DNA of 64,000 nt from Cichorium intybus. Lineage: Eukaryota; Streptophyta; Magnoliopsida; Asterales; Asteraceae. Shown here piece by piece: positions 28,430-45,013 of the stretch. Numbering within the stretch: position 1 is the stretch's first letter; every line of letters begins with the position of its first letter. Below the pieces are notes generated by a model. The model searched no databases and was not told the DNA's origin. It worked only from the letters and a program-made list of their open reading frames with translations. The translations under genes were made by a program, and so were the position numbers. The DNA lies in assembly GCA_023525715.1 (NCBI GenBank), contig CM042011.1, positions 62,729,854 through 62,793,853 on the forward strand, in the 5' to 3' direction.

Positions 28430-30635
28430 CACCATGTCCGCTGGCTCCCAGGCGAATACGTGCTTGTATTTTCTAAGTAAGGATATTACGTCCTTTCGTA
28501 GCTCGGGTGGTAATGTGCTGCCAACCTGTATCCTTTGATCTGGGTAGTCATGGTGAATTATTTCTCTGCTTTCTTTAGGTTCGTCTCTTGGGCGCTTCCG
28601 TTTTCCATCGATGTCTGTGGGCAACATTATCTGGCAACATTTGAGTGTCTTCTGTGGAGTTGCCAGGATGGTAGCTATGCCGCTTTCCGTTGGGAACTTG
28701 ACTATGGCATGCAATGTTGACGCAACGACGCCAAAGTACAACGCTGCTGGTCTTCCCAAGATGATGTTATGTTCCGATGGTGCCCGCACTACCGTGAATT
28801 CAAGCGTAACTGTTTTCTTTCGTTTGCCATCCTCCATCGTGATCGGTATGTAAATCATCCCAGTTGGTATGATGCTATGCCCTGTGAAACCGGTTAAATT
28901 TCCTGCTGGGGGGCGTAAGCATGTCCTCCATTCCCGCGGCAGCTGGCGGAAGCAATGTTCGAACATAATGTCTGCTGCACTACCACTGTCGATGTGTACG
29001 CGATGGATAACTATGTCTCGGATTCTGGCCTGGATGATGAGTGGGTCGTCTCCATTCCACCCGTCTGGCTTCCTGTCTCTGCTGGAAAATGAGATTTGTT
29101 GGTCGTCGATGTCTGGGGTTTGCTCTCGTCTTCGGCGGTGGTGTTTGTGAATTACGAGAATCTCTGGTCCCTTCTTTGGCGTGTCTTTGTTTTTCGCTTG
29201 TGGGTCGTTTCTATCAGTCTTTGGGCGAATCGACTTGGCTATGTCGTTTAGGTTCCCTCGTTGTATTCGCTGGTCAAGTTCTTTCTTCAGCACAGCGCAT
29301 TCTGCTGTGTCGTGACCATAACACTTGTGGAACTCACAGTACTTAGATTGGTCTTTCGGGCGCTCTGGCGTTTTTCTCATTGTCTTGCTTTTTTCTGCGA
29401 CGGCCAGAACGTCTGTCCGCCTATACCTCCTGTCGTCTCTGTAATGGCCGTTGTAGGGTTTTGGGGGTTTACCTCTTCTGAAAGATTGTCGTCTATCGCT
29501 GAGATACTGTGGGTGGCTGTCTCTAGGTTTTGATGAAGAGGTAGCTGCTGCTTTTAGGTATGCCTCTTTGGCGGCTGTGCCCTCTTCTTGCCTTAGAAAA
29601 CGCTCTACTCGCTCCTTCATCTCCTGGCGAGTGGCTGGTGGTTTTCCCAGAAACTTCGTTGACAGTGGGTCTGGCAGCAGGCCATGTGTGAAAGCTCCGG
29701 TCACCAGGTTGTCATTTTGCCCTGGTACATTCAGTGTTGCTTCGTTGAATCGTTTGAAGTAAGCGTTAACCGTTTCGCCCTCCAGTTCCTTGCAACCGAT
29801 GATCTCTCGGATGTCCCCTTTGTATTTGCGCAATTGCATGAAGTTTGATAGGAACTGCTCCTTGAGTTCGGTAAAATTTCTAATGTTGCTTGGCGCCAGG
29901 CTTTTGAACCATGCACCCGCATTCCCGTCCAGCGTCGTCAGGAAGTGCGTGCACCAGAAGCGTTCGTCCAGCTTCAGCGATTGCATATGCCATTCGTATG
30001 TGTCGATATGGCTATCTGGGCAAGTTGTTCCGTCATACGTTTTTAGGTGTGGTAATTTGGCTGTATTTGGCATGTCGTACTCGTGTATCTCTTTGATGAA
30101 CGAAGATTTGTACGCTAGAGGGGGAAGTGGGTTCGTGTTATTTGTTGTTTGGGTGGGAGGTATGATGGCTTGGTACGCCGGCGGTTGGGTATAGAACAAA
30201 GGGAGTGTACTGGTTGGTATGCCACCCAAGGTTGATGTGGGTGTACTCAGCAGCGTGGGGATTGGTATTGGTCCTCCCGGTGTCGGTGTTGTCGCTATAT
30301 TGGTGAACAACGGTGCTACTGTTGGTTGGGACGATTGGAAGAAAGACGTAGGTGAGGGGGTGAACATCGGTGGTCCCATTGATTGTTGGAATGGTGTAAA
30401 TGGGTAGGTAAACGGTATATACGGTGGCGGCGTACTCATGGCTAGTGGGGTTACAGTGTGTGGGAATGCCGATGAAGGAGCAGGCGTCTGTGGGAGCAGG
30501 GGAACTGTAGGGGGTGGTTCTTGGTGGCGACGGTGTTGTTGGCAATGTTTCTATCAGTATTGGGCCCAAAGGTGGCATTGAGCGTATTGGGCTTCTGGGG
30601 TGGTGACCATCGATGGTTTGTCCTTCAGTCGACAT
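28430..30635 (-). pseudogene. Tat-like gag and aspartic protease
   Basis: The best start is MSTEGQTIDGHHPRSP at 30635, about 40 bp from the primer-binding site. A frameshift near 30440 moves the reading to the frame that is open from 30439 to 28427. The proline-rich N-terminus is followed by a Retrotrans_gag core (YDMPNTAKLPHLKTYDGTTC, then AWFKSLAPSNIRNFTELKEQ, then AYFKRFNEATLNV), a CCHC-like segment (YCEFHKCYGHDTAEC) and the protease with active site IDSGSAADIMFEHCF. The last residues, FAWEPADMV, belong to the RT leader, and a TGA then interrupts the frame. Confidence 0.9.
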
Positions 30636-30673
30636 TGCCGGAGATTAAAATGGTGGGTTTTGGTTGCGTGTCA

Positions 30674-30690
30674 CAACACGGATGGCGCCA
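30674..30690 (-). other. Primer-binding site of the Tat-like element
   Basis: The minus strand reads TGGCGCCATCCGTGTTG one base after the LTR end (CA). The TGGCGCC core is common to plant Tat primers, but I cannot name the tRNA with confidence. Confidence 0.65.
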
Positions 30691-30691
30691 A

Positions 30692-31630
<939 letters not shown>

Positions 31631-32260
31631 AGCTCCATCAATGCAAAAACTCTCATCTTATGTAAATCAACATGCTTCAATTGGTTATTCTCGCTAGAGA
31701 TATCAGATGGTCTAAAATTTTACGAAATGCCTATCCACATCTAAGATTTTTTTTTATCGGATTGTTGAATCTTGTGGGAGCGTTCTCCTCCCTTTGTAAA
31801 GTTCATAGAACACTATAAACCTTTCAATGGTGGGAAAATCTGCATCTTTGCTATTGTTGGTAGAAGGATCGAAGAAGAATTAAACACGAGAAAAAATATA
31901 TGCAGTATGAGTTTTATAGGTAGTTGGGCTTTTGGTCCCACCTTTAAGGAACTCTCAAACGATGAAGAGGGTGATTAAGTGATTTAATGATGTGTCGGAT
32001 ACTCTAGAAGACAAGATTTTTGAAGTCGAGGAAGACTTGGCATTAGATCTAGTACGCCATAAACAATTTAGGCATGTTTGGTGGAAATAGAGAAATGGAA
32101 TTGATTCTTTTTTCTTTTTTTTTAATCTCGAGAATAAGAAATAGAATGAAAAACTGACTAATCTTAATTCTCTATTTTTAGTAGAGAAATGGTAAGAATT
32201 GCTAATGCAAAAATAAAACAAAAGACGGAGAATAAAAAAATTTGATTCTCTTTCCCACTG
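31631..32260. other. Unassigned region
   Basis: A 68-codon ORF (31772..31978) and surrounding sequence show no family I recognise. From about 32070 the text GGCATGTTTGGTGG and the purine/pyrimidine-rich ending look like the edge of a MITE-type repeat that leads into the CCACC array. Confidence 0.3.
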
Positions 32261-32925
32261 ACACCACCTCCACCGTCACCACCACCCATTGCCTCCACCA
32301 CCATCACCCACCACCACCACCTCCACCTCCAACAGCATCACCACCACCGCCACCACCCACCATCTACCACCACCGCCACCACCCACCATCCACCACCACC
32401 GCCACCACCACCACCCACCGTCACCGCCACTGCCATCATCCACCGCCCACCACCACCACCACTAGGGATGAGCTTTTTGACCCGGAGAACTGGACCGGAC
32501 CGGAACCGGAACCATGTATTTGATTCTCGGTTCTCTATTTTTTCCTAAATCGGTTCTTCGGTTCTCGGTCCGGTTTGAGTCGGGTCCAAAACCGAACACA
32601 TCCTTTAATAGCACACTACCTTGAATAACCGAACCGAAACCGGAACCGAACCGGTAGGAATCGGAACCAGGGTATTCGGTTTGGTTCCTAGTTCTTTGTT
32701 TCCTACGAAATCGGTTCTCAATCCGGTTCAGTGCGGGTCCAGACCGTTTCTCATCCCTAAGCACCACCTAGCGCCATAGTCACCCACCACCGCCAACACC
32801 ATCCATCGCCACCACCACCGCCACCGCCACCACCATCCACCATCCACCGCCACCACCTATACCTACACCGTTACCCACTACCACCGCCACCACCCACCAT
32901 CACCGCCACCGCCACCACAAGATTG
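32261..32925. repeat. Imperfect CCACC/CACCGC simple repeat, split by a hAT MITE
   Basis: Two pyrimidine-strand blocks (32261..32462 and 32760..32925) of CCACCACCGCCACC-like text form one array. Apparent proline/histidine-rich ORFs across it are a by-product of the repeat. Confidence 0.9.
32463..32759. mobile_element. 297-bp hAT MITE with 8-bp target duplication
   Basis: It begins TAGGGATGAGC and ends with the complement of TAGGGATGAGAAACGG. Subterminal GGTTC/CCGGAACCG words are abundant and inverted. The flanks are ACCACCAC (32455..32462) and AGCACCAC (32760..32767), seven of eight identical, fitting the 8-bp duplication of hAT elements. The ends match the hATs at 13261 and 40970. No ORF of its own. 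Confidence 0.92.
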
Positions 32926-33529
32926 AGTTTATGAGTTTCCATTGTGATTCTAAACATATATTTGGATTTAAATTAATTTAATTAATTAGATTAACAATGA
33001 TTATTTCTAACAAGTTCAGAATTATCAATTTGAATCATAATTGTGTAAACTAAAGTCCAATTTATGATGTTTAACTCCCTGAATTGAAGTTTATAGCATT
33101 CTAGTTATTGAAATGGATTTAAGTTATTTGGGTATTCATTTAGCTTATGGATCATTGATTAATGTTTAGTTTAGGATGTTAATTAGTGTTAGAAAAAACT
33201 TTGAGCTCTAATTGATCATCCTAAATCATTTTAATTTGAATTAAAAGTGATGGAATCAATTTGGACCGGTTATGGAAGCATGTGTTGAAGTTAAACACGG
33301 GTTGTGTTGTTAGGTCACTTGACTTGACCGAGTCAAATTCATGTACAATTTAACTCGATCAAGTTAAACCCTTGTTGGGGAACATAAACTTTTCATACTT
33401 TATCTAGATTAAACTTTACTTTCTTCCATTACTTTTCATTAATCTTTCTTATACGTTGAGGATCTTCTTGTATATAAGTTTACACCTTGAAGCGAGGTCA
33501 TTACCCAAAAACACATGTCACTATTATAT

Positions 33530-33532
<3 letters not shown>
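32926..33532. other. Unassigned AT-rich region
   Basis: No coding or repeat signal that I can name. Confidence 0.3.

Positions 33533-33608
<76 letters not shown>
33533..33608. repeat. (AT)n microsatellite M
   Basis: About 76 bp of AT after ATTAT repeats. It lies beyond the 3' terminus of the minus-strand SINE. Confidence 0.96.
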
Positions 33609-36400
<2,792 letters not shown>

Positions 36401-36917
36401 ATTATGAAACACTAGGGACCACCATCATCAAAGAAAGTCCAAACCATCGACCTATAAAAATCAAGAAATGCATCAATGGCAGCCTTGCGCCTAGCCCTGT
36501 ACGCAGTAGTCTATATATCTTACTTTTTAGTATTATTTTTGTTTGATTTTTGTTTATTTTTAGTTCCCAGAAATAATTCCATCTGTTCTTCGCATATCTT
36601 GGGGTTAGGAGGTGTGGATTCATCTTATTGAAGCGATCTGAAGTTCAAAAGTTAGGTTTCCCACCTGTGTTGATTGCCGCCATTCTCCTTCTTACACATA
36701 TAATATACACTATTTCATGTACGATTTCGATATCAATATTCATACAACAATCAAGATTTATCGTTGAGGCAATTGTGCGCGTTTTTTTGGGTCAATTGTC
36801 GATTTCTAGGTTTTAGTCCTTGATTTCTAGATTTAGGATCGGGGACTTGGCTACCGGTTTCAAACTAAAGCTTCATATTTTAGGGTTTTTGAGCAATTCG
36901 GGTCTGTAAGAGCGATT
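36401..36917 (+). other. Promoter and 5' leader region of the STRAP-like gene
   Basis: No other gene is seen. The text becomes leader-like from about 36640 (CCTGTGTTGATTGCCGCC, then TTAGGGTTTTTGAGC just before the start codon). A few upstream ATGs precede the main start. Confidence 0.45.
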
Positions 36918-39191
36918 ATGGATAAGAAGAAGGTCGCAGTTCCTCTCGTATGCCATGGACATTCCCGACCAGTAGTCGATTTGTTCTATAGCCCGATCAC
37001 TCCAGATGGGTTCTTCCTTATCAGTGCCAGCAAAGGTTCGTCGTATATCTACTCATCTAGATTCTCAATTTCACTTCCAATTTCACTTTTTTTTTACCAT
37101 TCTCTTTGTCCATACATCAACATTTGGATTGATCTGTATGATAACGAACAATTTGCCCCTTTATCATGTCGCATATTCTTATATATGAACACATGTAATC
37201 AAAATACGCACTCAGATTCTCGTCACAGATCCTAAATTCAATCTCTTGCTATGAATATACATTATAAGAATTTGTTATTTTCAATTCAGATTCCACTCCT
37301 ATGCTTCGAAATGGAGAAACTGGAGATTGGATAGGAACCTTTGAAGGACATAAAGGTGCAGTATGGAGTTGTTGTCTAGACACCAATGCTCTTCGTGCTG
37401 CATCAGCATCTGCTGATTTTTCAGCGTATGTAATCAAAATATAAAAAATTATTTCATCTATAAATATTATCACCAAATTTTCCTTTCTGAATATAACAAT
37501 AATCACAGGAAACTATGGGATGCATTAACTGGCGATGTGTTACACTCATTTGACCACAAACACATTGTTCGAGCATGTTCTTTTTCTGAGGTCCCTTCAT
37601 TTTTCTTTATACACTAAAAATTGTACCAACATGCATATTCTGATAAAAATCAGACATTTTAATAAATTTTTCAGGATACGAATTATCTGATGACTGGTGG
37701 TTTTGAGAAAATACTTCGTATATTTGATTTAAATCGACCAGATGCACCTCCAAGAGAAGTTGAACATTCTCCTGGTGCTGTAAGAACTGTTGCATGGCTT
37801 CATAGTGACCAAACAATTTTAAGTACTTGTTCTGATTCTGGAGGTGTAAGGTATTGACACAAAAAAAATTGATTTTTTTTTTTATAAATTCAAGTTTGTT
37901 GATTCTAAATTGTTTATGTAACTTATATTAATTTAATGGTAGGTTATGGGATGTGAGAAGTGGGAAGATTGTTCATACACTTGAAACAAAAGCGTCTGTA
38001 ACAAGTGCTGAAGTGAGTAAGGATGGTCGTTATATAACAACTGCTGATGGGTCTTCTGTGAAGTTTTGGGATGCGAATCAGTATGTTTTTTGAAACAAAT
38101 ATAATTTTGTTTTATTTCGGTTTGTATGTTATTTGAATTTGATTTATTTTTGGTGTAGTTTTGGATTGGTGAAAAGTTATGAAATGCCGTGCAATGTGGA
38201 ATCGGCGTCATTGGAACCAAAATTTGGTGACAAGTTTATTGCTGGAGGGGAAGATATGTGGATTCGACTTTTTGATTTCAATACTGGCGAAGAAATCGGT
38301 ACACACATTTTTGGAATTTTTTTTCTTCAATATAATAATCTAAATTATTACTAAATACATAGATGGTGTCAATTTTGTTCCCGACCCGTTTATCTATAAA
38401 CGGATAGATTTGGTTTTTTAATCCCTAAAAACCTTGCAAAGTGACACGGCACCACCTGTTGCAATGCCACTAGTTATGTTACTTATATAGTTTACAGTAT
38501 AATTACATCATTTCGATTATATTATTATTGCATTTAATTAGTTATTTTTTATTTTATAAACATATTTATATATTAATATTAAAAAAAACTTAATTTAGGA
38601 GAAATATAAATGACTTTACATTAATACTTTAAGTTTAACATTGATATTGTATATTTTATATTTTGATGTCTAAAAGATACTTAATTATTAATGACATAAA
38701 GTTAAAACCGTAAATTGTACATCAATAATTTAACAATGATTATTAAAGTTAACAATCATAACATATACTAGTTATTTTTAATTAATATAACAAAAATTAT
38801 AAATGATTATAATATAAAATATAAAGTAGCTCGGTGTATGTAGTTAACCGTATTGATGTAATGGGAAATTGCAAAGATAATTACAAAAACTAACATGACA
38901 GAAATGAAAGGTTTTTTGATGGCGTGAGGTCAAATTAGTAATTTTGTTGTAGGGTGCAACAAGGGGCATCATGGACCGGTCCATTGTGTGAGGTTTTCAC
39001 CAGGGGGTGAATCATATGCATCTGGATCCGAAGATGGAACCATAAGAATATGGCAAACAGGGCCTTTTAATACAAAGGACAAAGAAACCTCTGTTCTAAA
39101 TGGACCAAGTAAAGACGTGAAGCCCATAACAGCCGCGGAAATTGGCACAAAATTGGAAGATTTGAAAGTTGGGAAAGGGGCAAGGGAGTAA
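36918..39191 (+). CDS. STRAP-like WD40-repeat protein
   Basis: Seven exons join in frame: 36918..37035, 37290..37425, 37509..37590, 37675..37850, 37943..38080, 38159..38298 and 38953..39191, giving 342 aa. The protein starts MDKKKVAVPLVCHGHSRPVV and ends DLKVGKGARE. Successive WD40 blades are visible: GHKGAVWSCCLD with ADFSAKLWDA, ILRIFDL, GGVRLWDV, SVKFWDA, MWIRLFDF and GTIRIWQTGPF. It is orthologous in layout to serine/threonine kinase receptor-associated protein (STRAP/UNRIP), a scaffold in the SMN complex and in TGF-beta signalling in animals; the plant role is less defined. Exon phases are consistent at every junction and no stop interrupts it. Intron 6 (654 bp) is AT-rich and the longest. 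Confidence 0.96.
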
Positions 39192-39365
39192 GTAATAGCT
39201 TAATTAGAGACATACGTGTATTTTTTTTACGGTTGTGTTTGTGTGTGTGGTTAATCTGTAAGTCTATGCTATCCTATCACTTCCATCTTTTGAAATAAAC
39301 ACGATGTGACTTGTTGATTTTGGTTGACGAATTTGTCATGTTTGGTATTTTACTTGATGGTAATT

Positions 39366-39591
39366 TTTTTTTTTTTAGAAGCCGGCAATTTAGTGGTCTC
39401 ACCAGAGGGTACTCGACCCCGCCACCCAGGGCGGTTGGCGATTACCATAGGCGCAAGGCCTTTTCCCTCGACCAAGCCTCGCCTCAGGGAAAATCCCCCA
39501 CATGGGGTTAGTCGGATTTGAACTCCAGACCTCCCACCACATGGGTATATAACCCAGATGCATCCACCCAGCTAGGCTGGACTTCACTTGC
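39366..39591 (-). mobile_element. Second SINE type, 14-bp target duplication
   Basis: It is flanked by ACTTGATGGTAATT at 39352..39365 and 39592..39605, a perfect 14-bp duplication. The left flank is followed by a T-run, that is, a poly(A) tail on the minus strand. On the minus strand the 5' part reads CTAGCTGGGTGGATGC (box A-like) and GGTCTGGAGTTCAAATCC (box B-like). It has no similarity I can see to the 33609 SINE. It sits about 175 bp after the STRAP-like stop codon, within or just past the 3' UTR. Confidence 0.9.
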
Positions 39592-39605
39592 ACTTGATGG
39601 TAATT

Positions 39606-40969
39606 AAGTTTGGATTTATTGTGTTGCAAAATCTCATCATTGTACTTTGTAATAACTACTATGATATCGCTAGGAACATGTGTGGAGTGACGTCAAAATT
39701 AAAGGAGAATAAAAAAAAAAAGGCTTATTGAACTTGGACTTGATAATAGATTGGGCCTTTAGTGGATCATGTATGTATCATTGACTTAGGGTGTTAGAAT
39801 TTAGACTTGTTAACTTTGAGGAATTACATGGTTTTTGTCTTTTTGACGTTCATCTTTTACATCGTCTATATTTTTTGTTTTTGTAATGTGTTATTTAACA
39901 CTTTTCTGAATCTTTCGTGCTACAACCTATCTCTTATTATCCACTAAAAGGGGTTAACATGACCTTGTAAACACATTTAAAACGTAATGAAAACAATAAT
40001 TTTATAACTAGTTCTATCAAGTAGCCGATAAGTGTCTAATTCCACAAGTTAATTCGAGGTCTAACTCCACCGAAAGCTTATTTTGATGACTAATTCCACC
40101 TGTTAGTCGACAAAATGACACTTAATTAAACACTTATCTTATGGTGTGTATATTATTTGAGTTTTTTTCGTTAAAATGGAGTGGGAAAATTAATGCAATT
40201 CCGATCCACTTAGCCATCACTTATATTTTGACCCATATGATTGGTTTTGCATCCGAAAACGGTTAAAGAGTCCCACTGTGTTTTTTAATATTGCATACTG
40301 AGTTATTATCAAAATTCAATGAAAATTTGAATCGAGATTGAGGTTAGTTCTCCCCCCTTGGATGTTATTAGTTGTAGTACCTTACATAGAGGAAAATATG
40401 TTGAAAAGAAACAGAGTTAAAAAAAAATCGAGTTTCAAGTTATTTTAAGGAATGTAAATGGAGGTGTGGTCTATGATGGTTTTGTAAAGGGTAATAGAAT
40501 GATGATATTACTTATTTGTGAGTTTTTTCGACTTCTCATCGACTCCTTAAATCAGTTGTGATTTGGATGTTTGTGTTGAGATGGTGGGTTATTTTTGTTG
40601 ATGGTTATGATTTAAATGCTATTTATAATGTTACATAATTGTCATATATGCAAGTAAATGAAAAATAAATTGGTTACGGGTTACCATTTTTCTAAATCAA
40701 ACTTTTCTATAACCAATAGTTATATCGTTTTAAAACAAACCACAATTAACACATGAGATGAGAAGTTTGTAAAGTAAAATTTCGTTTATTTGAGTCATGT
40801 TGCCTTATTATCCTTGTAACATGTTTATAAGTATAATTAATTATAAACAACAATATAACATGAACAAGACACTCAAATGATGCATGATTCTTGGAATAGA
40901 TTTATAAATAGGATTACCTGTAAACAACAATCTAATATGAACAAGCGCCTCAACTGAGACCCGCCGAAC
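39606..40969. other. Intergenic region without recognised features
   Basis: No coding frame, structured RNA or repeat boundary is supported here. Confidence 0.4.
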
Positions 40970-41150
40970 TAGGGATGAGCATTCGGATCCTGGACCTTAA
41001 CCAAATCAGTCTTTGGACCTGGACCAAACCGTATCGTACCATGTTTATCTAAAATGGACCAGTTCCCGATTCTATTACTTGGTGAATTCAGTTCCTCTGT
41101 TTCGGTCCGTCGAGTATGGGGAAAAACCGAGCCGGCCCACAAAGTTAAAA

Positions 41151-42240
41151 AGGCTTTTTTGCATTGATCGACATGTATCCGTTCCCTCTCCTTGTGCTTT
41201 ACGTAGAAAAAAAAATCCCTCAATTCTTCTGTCCCTTCTGTAGTCGACGGCGCAACATACACCCTCCCCCACCCACCCCCCCCTCCCCCCCAAAAAAAAA
41301 CAACAAATCAATCAAGGATCAACCATCAACAACTAATTTAAGTTTCTTCTCGATGGTGTTGGACAATTCGGTCTATTCCCTCTTGAATATGCTTCAACTA
41401 AGTGTGCAATTTTCAGGTTTTCATTGTCTTTACCGTTTTTCCTTCAATGTTTTGATTTCAATATTTGATTAACTTCAAGATTAGTAATGTATGTATGTTG
41501 GAATATATTTTGATGTGTAGATTTTGATTCTTCTATTCCTTATGTATGTGTGTATGAGTGGACATTTTGAATATGTTGAACAATGTATGTATGTTGGATC
41601 ATTATGAATGTATGATGTTTGATCAAGTTGAACCCTATGTTGTAATATATTAGTTGAATAATGTAATGTGTATTTGAATATGTTGAACGAATGTATTTAT
41701 CTTGGAACTTGGAACAAATGTATGTATGTGTATATATTCCTAGGATGAAAAAAGTAAAGGGAAAGCCCTTCCTGATTTATACATAGGGGTGATGGGTCTA
41801 GTACACATTCAATTGTCTTACTATTTAACTAGTTTCATCCTTCTAGTTCCCCTAAATGAAGTACACATTAGTTTTTATTTTATTAATTTATTCTTGTTTG
41901 TTGTAGATGAAAGGGATGGTCATCATATGGTACCAGGGGAAAGAAACACATTTCTTCTTTTATACCCCTTTATGATCCACATCCACCTTATATTTTCTTT
42001 TCTTGTTAAATATATATTTGAATAATGTTGAACAATGTATGTATGTTGGATTGGAATATTGTGTATTAAATTAAAACTATATGTATGAGATGTTTGATCA
42101 GTATATTAGTTAAACTATGTGTAATTTATTAATGTGTTAGTTGTTTGAAACTTTAGATGGTGATTTTGTATTTTGTTACTTTATAAAGTTATTAATCTTT
42201 GTTGTTTTTTTTGTTAGGAGGGTGATGATGACATGATTTA
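41151..42240 (+). other. Leader region of the hAT relic
   Basis: AT-rich DNA with many ATGTATGT words and several GT-AG-like sites. It separates the terminal repeats from the first transposase block and is probably an old 5' untranslated region and intron. Confidence 0.35.
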
Positions 42241-43362
42241 GTGTTTGTTGAACCTACACCCAGTAATACAAATGATGAAAATACGGAAGATGCCCAAAAC
42301 TTAGAGAAAGAATCGGATGATCCTAAATCGAAGAAAAGAAAACAAGATCCTAAGACTAGCAAGCAAATGTTTGAATGTTGGAAAAATTTTGATGTACTAT
42401 GGAAGGAAGACGAAGATGGAGAGTCAGGGAGGCATGATAAATGTAAATTTTGCTCAAAAGTTTTAAAACTATAAACATGACACTTCTAGTGCCAACGCAA
42501 TTCAGGAAATAAGAAGGGTAAGATTACAAAAACAACTTTTCAATTTAATAAACATTCATGTGGGGAGGGTAGTGTCATTACAAAGAAAATGATGAACATA
42601 TTATTAAGAAAGGTTTATTAAATCTTTTTGTAGTTGGTAAACTCTTATTCAAATTTGTTGAAAATGAGGAGTTGATTGAGTACACGAATGCATTCAATGG
42701 GAGAGTTACCATCTAGGCATAATATGAGTGAGGATGTTGTCAAATATTGTATAAAATAAAGAAAAAAGTTGTATGCTTACTTTAGTAACCCAAACAATAT
42801 CATACACTTGACTACCAACACTTGAACGTCGTCATGCCAAAGAAATAATTTTTTATGGTTGTTAGGGGCCATTTTATAGATGATGATTGGTCATGCATAA
42901 AAGAATTTTTACTTTTAGGTCCATTGAGAGTCGCAAGGGTGAGGGTATGTGACGGTTATTACTAAATTGCATCCATGAGTGGGGCATAAAAATATTATGA
43001 CCATGAGTGTAGACAACACCACTTCAAATGATACGCTGATTAAATTTTTAGTTAAAAAATTGTATAACTTGTATGATTATGAAAAAGACTTCCAAATGAG
43101 TTGTATGGCGCATATATTGAATCTTATTGTCAATGATGGTCTTAAAACACATAACTACCCCATTGATTGTGTCCAAAAAGCGATAAAATACATTAGAAAT
43201 TCAATTGCGAGAATTTTGAAGTTTAAGAAGTGTATTAAAGATTGTAGACCTGAGTCTAAATCATTCTTATTCAAGGATTGTCCTAGACGTTGTAATTCAA
43301 CATACGAGTTGTTGAAAGTCGATACACGAATTACAAGAGGCGTTTGGCGTGTACGAACTTGA
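42241..43362 (+). pseudogene. hAT transposase relic
   Basis: The first block (42241..42474) is acidic, then reads KKRKQDPKTSKQMFECWKNF and CKFCSKVL, a worn BED zinc finger. Multiple stops follow. The best block (42979..43362) reads SVDNTTSNDTLIKFLVKKL, CMAHILNLIVNDGL, IRNSIARILKFKKC and RRCNSTYELLKVD, the hAT core around the conserved C-x2-H and the (T)RWNSTY-like motif, here altered to RRCNSTY. Traces of LDPQFE-like text occur near 44080. Inactive. Confidence 0.85.
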
Positions 43363-43429
43363 AGGTATAAAACTATTTTTTATAGTTCTATAAAACTGTT
43401 TTAGGTCTTATATAAGTATGATTTCATAG

Positions 43430-43735
43430 GCTTAAAAAAATCTTTTTGTTAAAAGTAAAAAACATAGTTTTTTAAAAGTTTATAAAACTGTTTTTGAAGT
43501 TTAAGAAAACACAGTTTTATAAAAGTTCAAAAAACTGTTTTTGACATTTAAGTTAAAAGAAAAACGGTTTTTGACGTTTTAAATAAACGCAACTTTAAAA
43601 GTTAAAAAACTTTTTTTTGGCGTTTTAAAAAAGCACAACTTTTTAAAAGTTAATAAAACTGTTTTTTTTTATGATTTAAAAAAAACACATCTTTTTAAAA
43701 GTTTATAAAATTGTTTTTTACATTTATGTAAGTGT
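43430..43735. repeat. Degenerate minisatellite of about 60-bp units
   Basis: Four to five diverged copies of a unit like AAAAGTTTATAAAACTGTTT followed by TTGACGTTTAA and AAACACAACT. It lies just after the hAT core relic and looks like local slippage expansion. Confidence 0.6.
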
Positions 43736-44229
43736 ATCTTATTTTATGTATTTATTGTTTGGATTTTTATTTTTTAAAACCTTCATAAACACGAGATCAT
43801 AATAGAATAGTATCGGAGCATACTGATTTCAAAATCGTGAAACTAATTGTTGATTTTCTTGAAAATTTTAAATCAAAAACCGACATTGTATCATCATCCA
43901 CCAAACCTTTGCTCTATGCATTTTTACACGAGGTGTTAATGTAAATAAACATCTAAGAGAGTGAAAAACAAGAACAAATTTTGCCAACATTTGTCGGAAT
44001 ATGCGGAAAAAGTATATCAAATATTAGGGTTATTTTGATAATATGAATGATTTTGTGTATTTCACAGTGTTGTTAGATCCTCAATTTGAGACATCCTTAT
44101 TGTCATATTCGTTTACACAAATGGTCAAAAATACCCTATCAAACTCAAATCCTATGACAAACTCGCAAATATAATTGAAGGTGCTAGTCATGGTGTGCAA
44201 GGTTCAAAACAAGATGGAGAATTTATTTA

Positions 44230-45013
44230 CAATCTACAAAAATCAATTTGTTTTATCTTTTCAGTTTTTTAGTTTTTTTAATTATTTTTTTCAGTTATTT
44301 TGTTTTTTTTTTGTTTTTTTACTATGTTTTTAATTTTTTTTCGTTTAAAACTTGTTTTTGTATTTTTAACTCGTTTTGGATTATTAGACATAATATTTAT
44401 AAGAAATTTTGAATTTTAGATCATAACCACTTTTGGATCTTGGATCATAACAAGCTTTGAATATTATTAGATCATAAGTTTTGTATAATTATATTTAAAA
44501 ATGATAATTTATAGGAAATAATAAGTTTTGATTCATAACATTTTTAGATCATTATCAGTTTTAAATATTAGAAGTTTCTTATATAATATTTTGATTCATA
44601 ACATATGTGGATCTTGAAATGATCCAAAATTTAAGACACATTTTTGGATCACTTTAAAATTTGAATCATAATAAGTTTGATTCATAACATTTTTGGATTA
44701 TACTAAGTTTTAATTCATAAAAAAATATAGTTCAAAACCGCTTGAATCATAAAACATATTTTGATTCTTAATATTTTTGGATCATAGACATTTTTTTTGT
44801 TAATTTGATGAGTTTTTTCGCTTAAAAACAAAAAAAATGTACACTGAAAAAACTTATTTTCGATTTTTTTTACATAGATAATCAATTAAATTTTCATAAT
44901 TTTTGGAGAATTTTTTTTTTGATTTTTTATAAAAATAAAAAAATAATTTTTTTTTCAAATTTTCACGATGGTACTTATTTTTGAATTTTTTTTTACAAAT
45001 TACTAATATAATG
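44230..45013. mobile_element. Left part of a TIR element split by the chromovirus-like insertion
   Basis: T-rich sequence with GATCATAA and TTTTGGATC words matches the interior of the 56270..57413 element and ends at CTAATATAATG. The same context resumes at 54234 and runs to the terminus at 54706. The left terminal repeat of this copy was not found. TAATG at 45009..45013 is one copy of the LTR element's target duplication. Confidence 0.65.

Larger units (their letters stand above)
40970..44200 (+). mobile_element. Degraded hAT transposon
   Basis: The left terminus TAGGGATGAGCATTCGGATC matches the other hAT ends in this window, followed by GGACC/GGTCC subterminal words. Plus-strand transposase relics lie inside (42241..43362 and traces to about 44150). 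No right terminus was found; the right limit is where transposase-like text ends. Confidence 0.65.

Noticed and set aside
31772..31978. 68-codon ORF as a host gene fragment
   Set aside because: No motif, no intron signals and no similarity I can name.
32242..32523. Histidine/proline-rich ORF
   Set aside because: It is a translation of the CCACC simple repeat and crosses into a hAT MITE.
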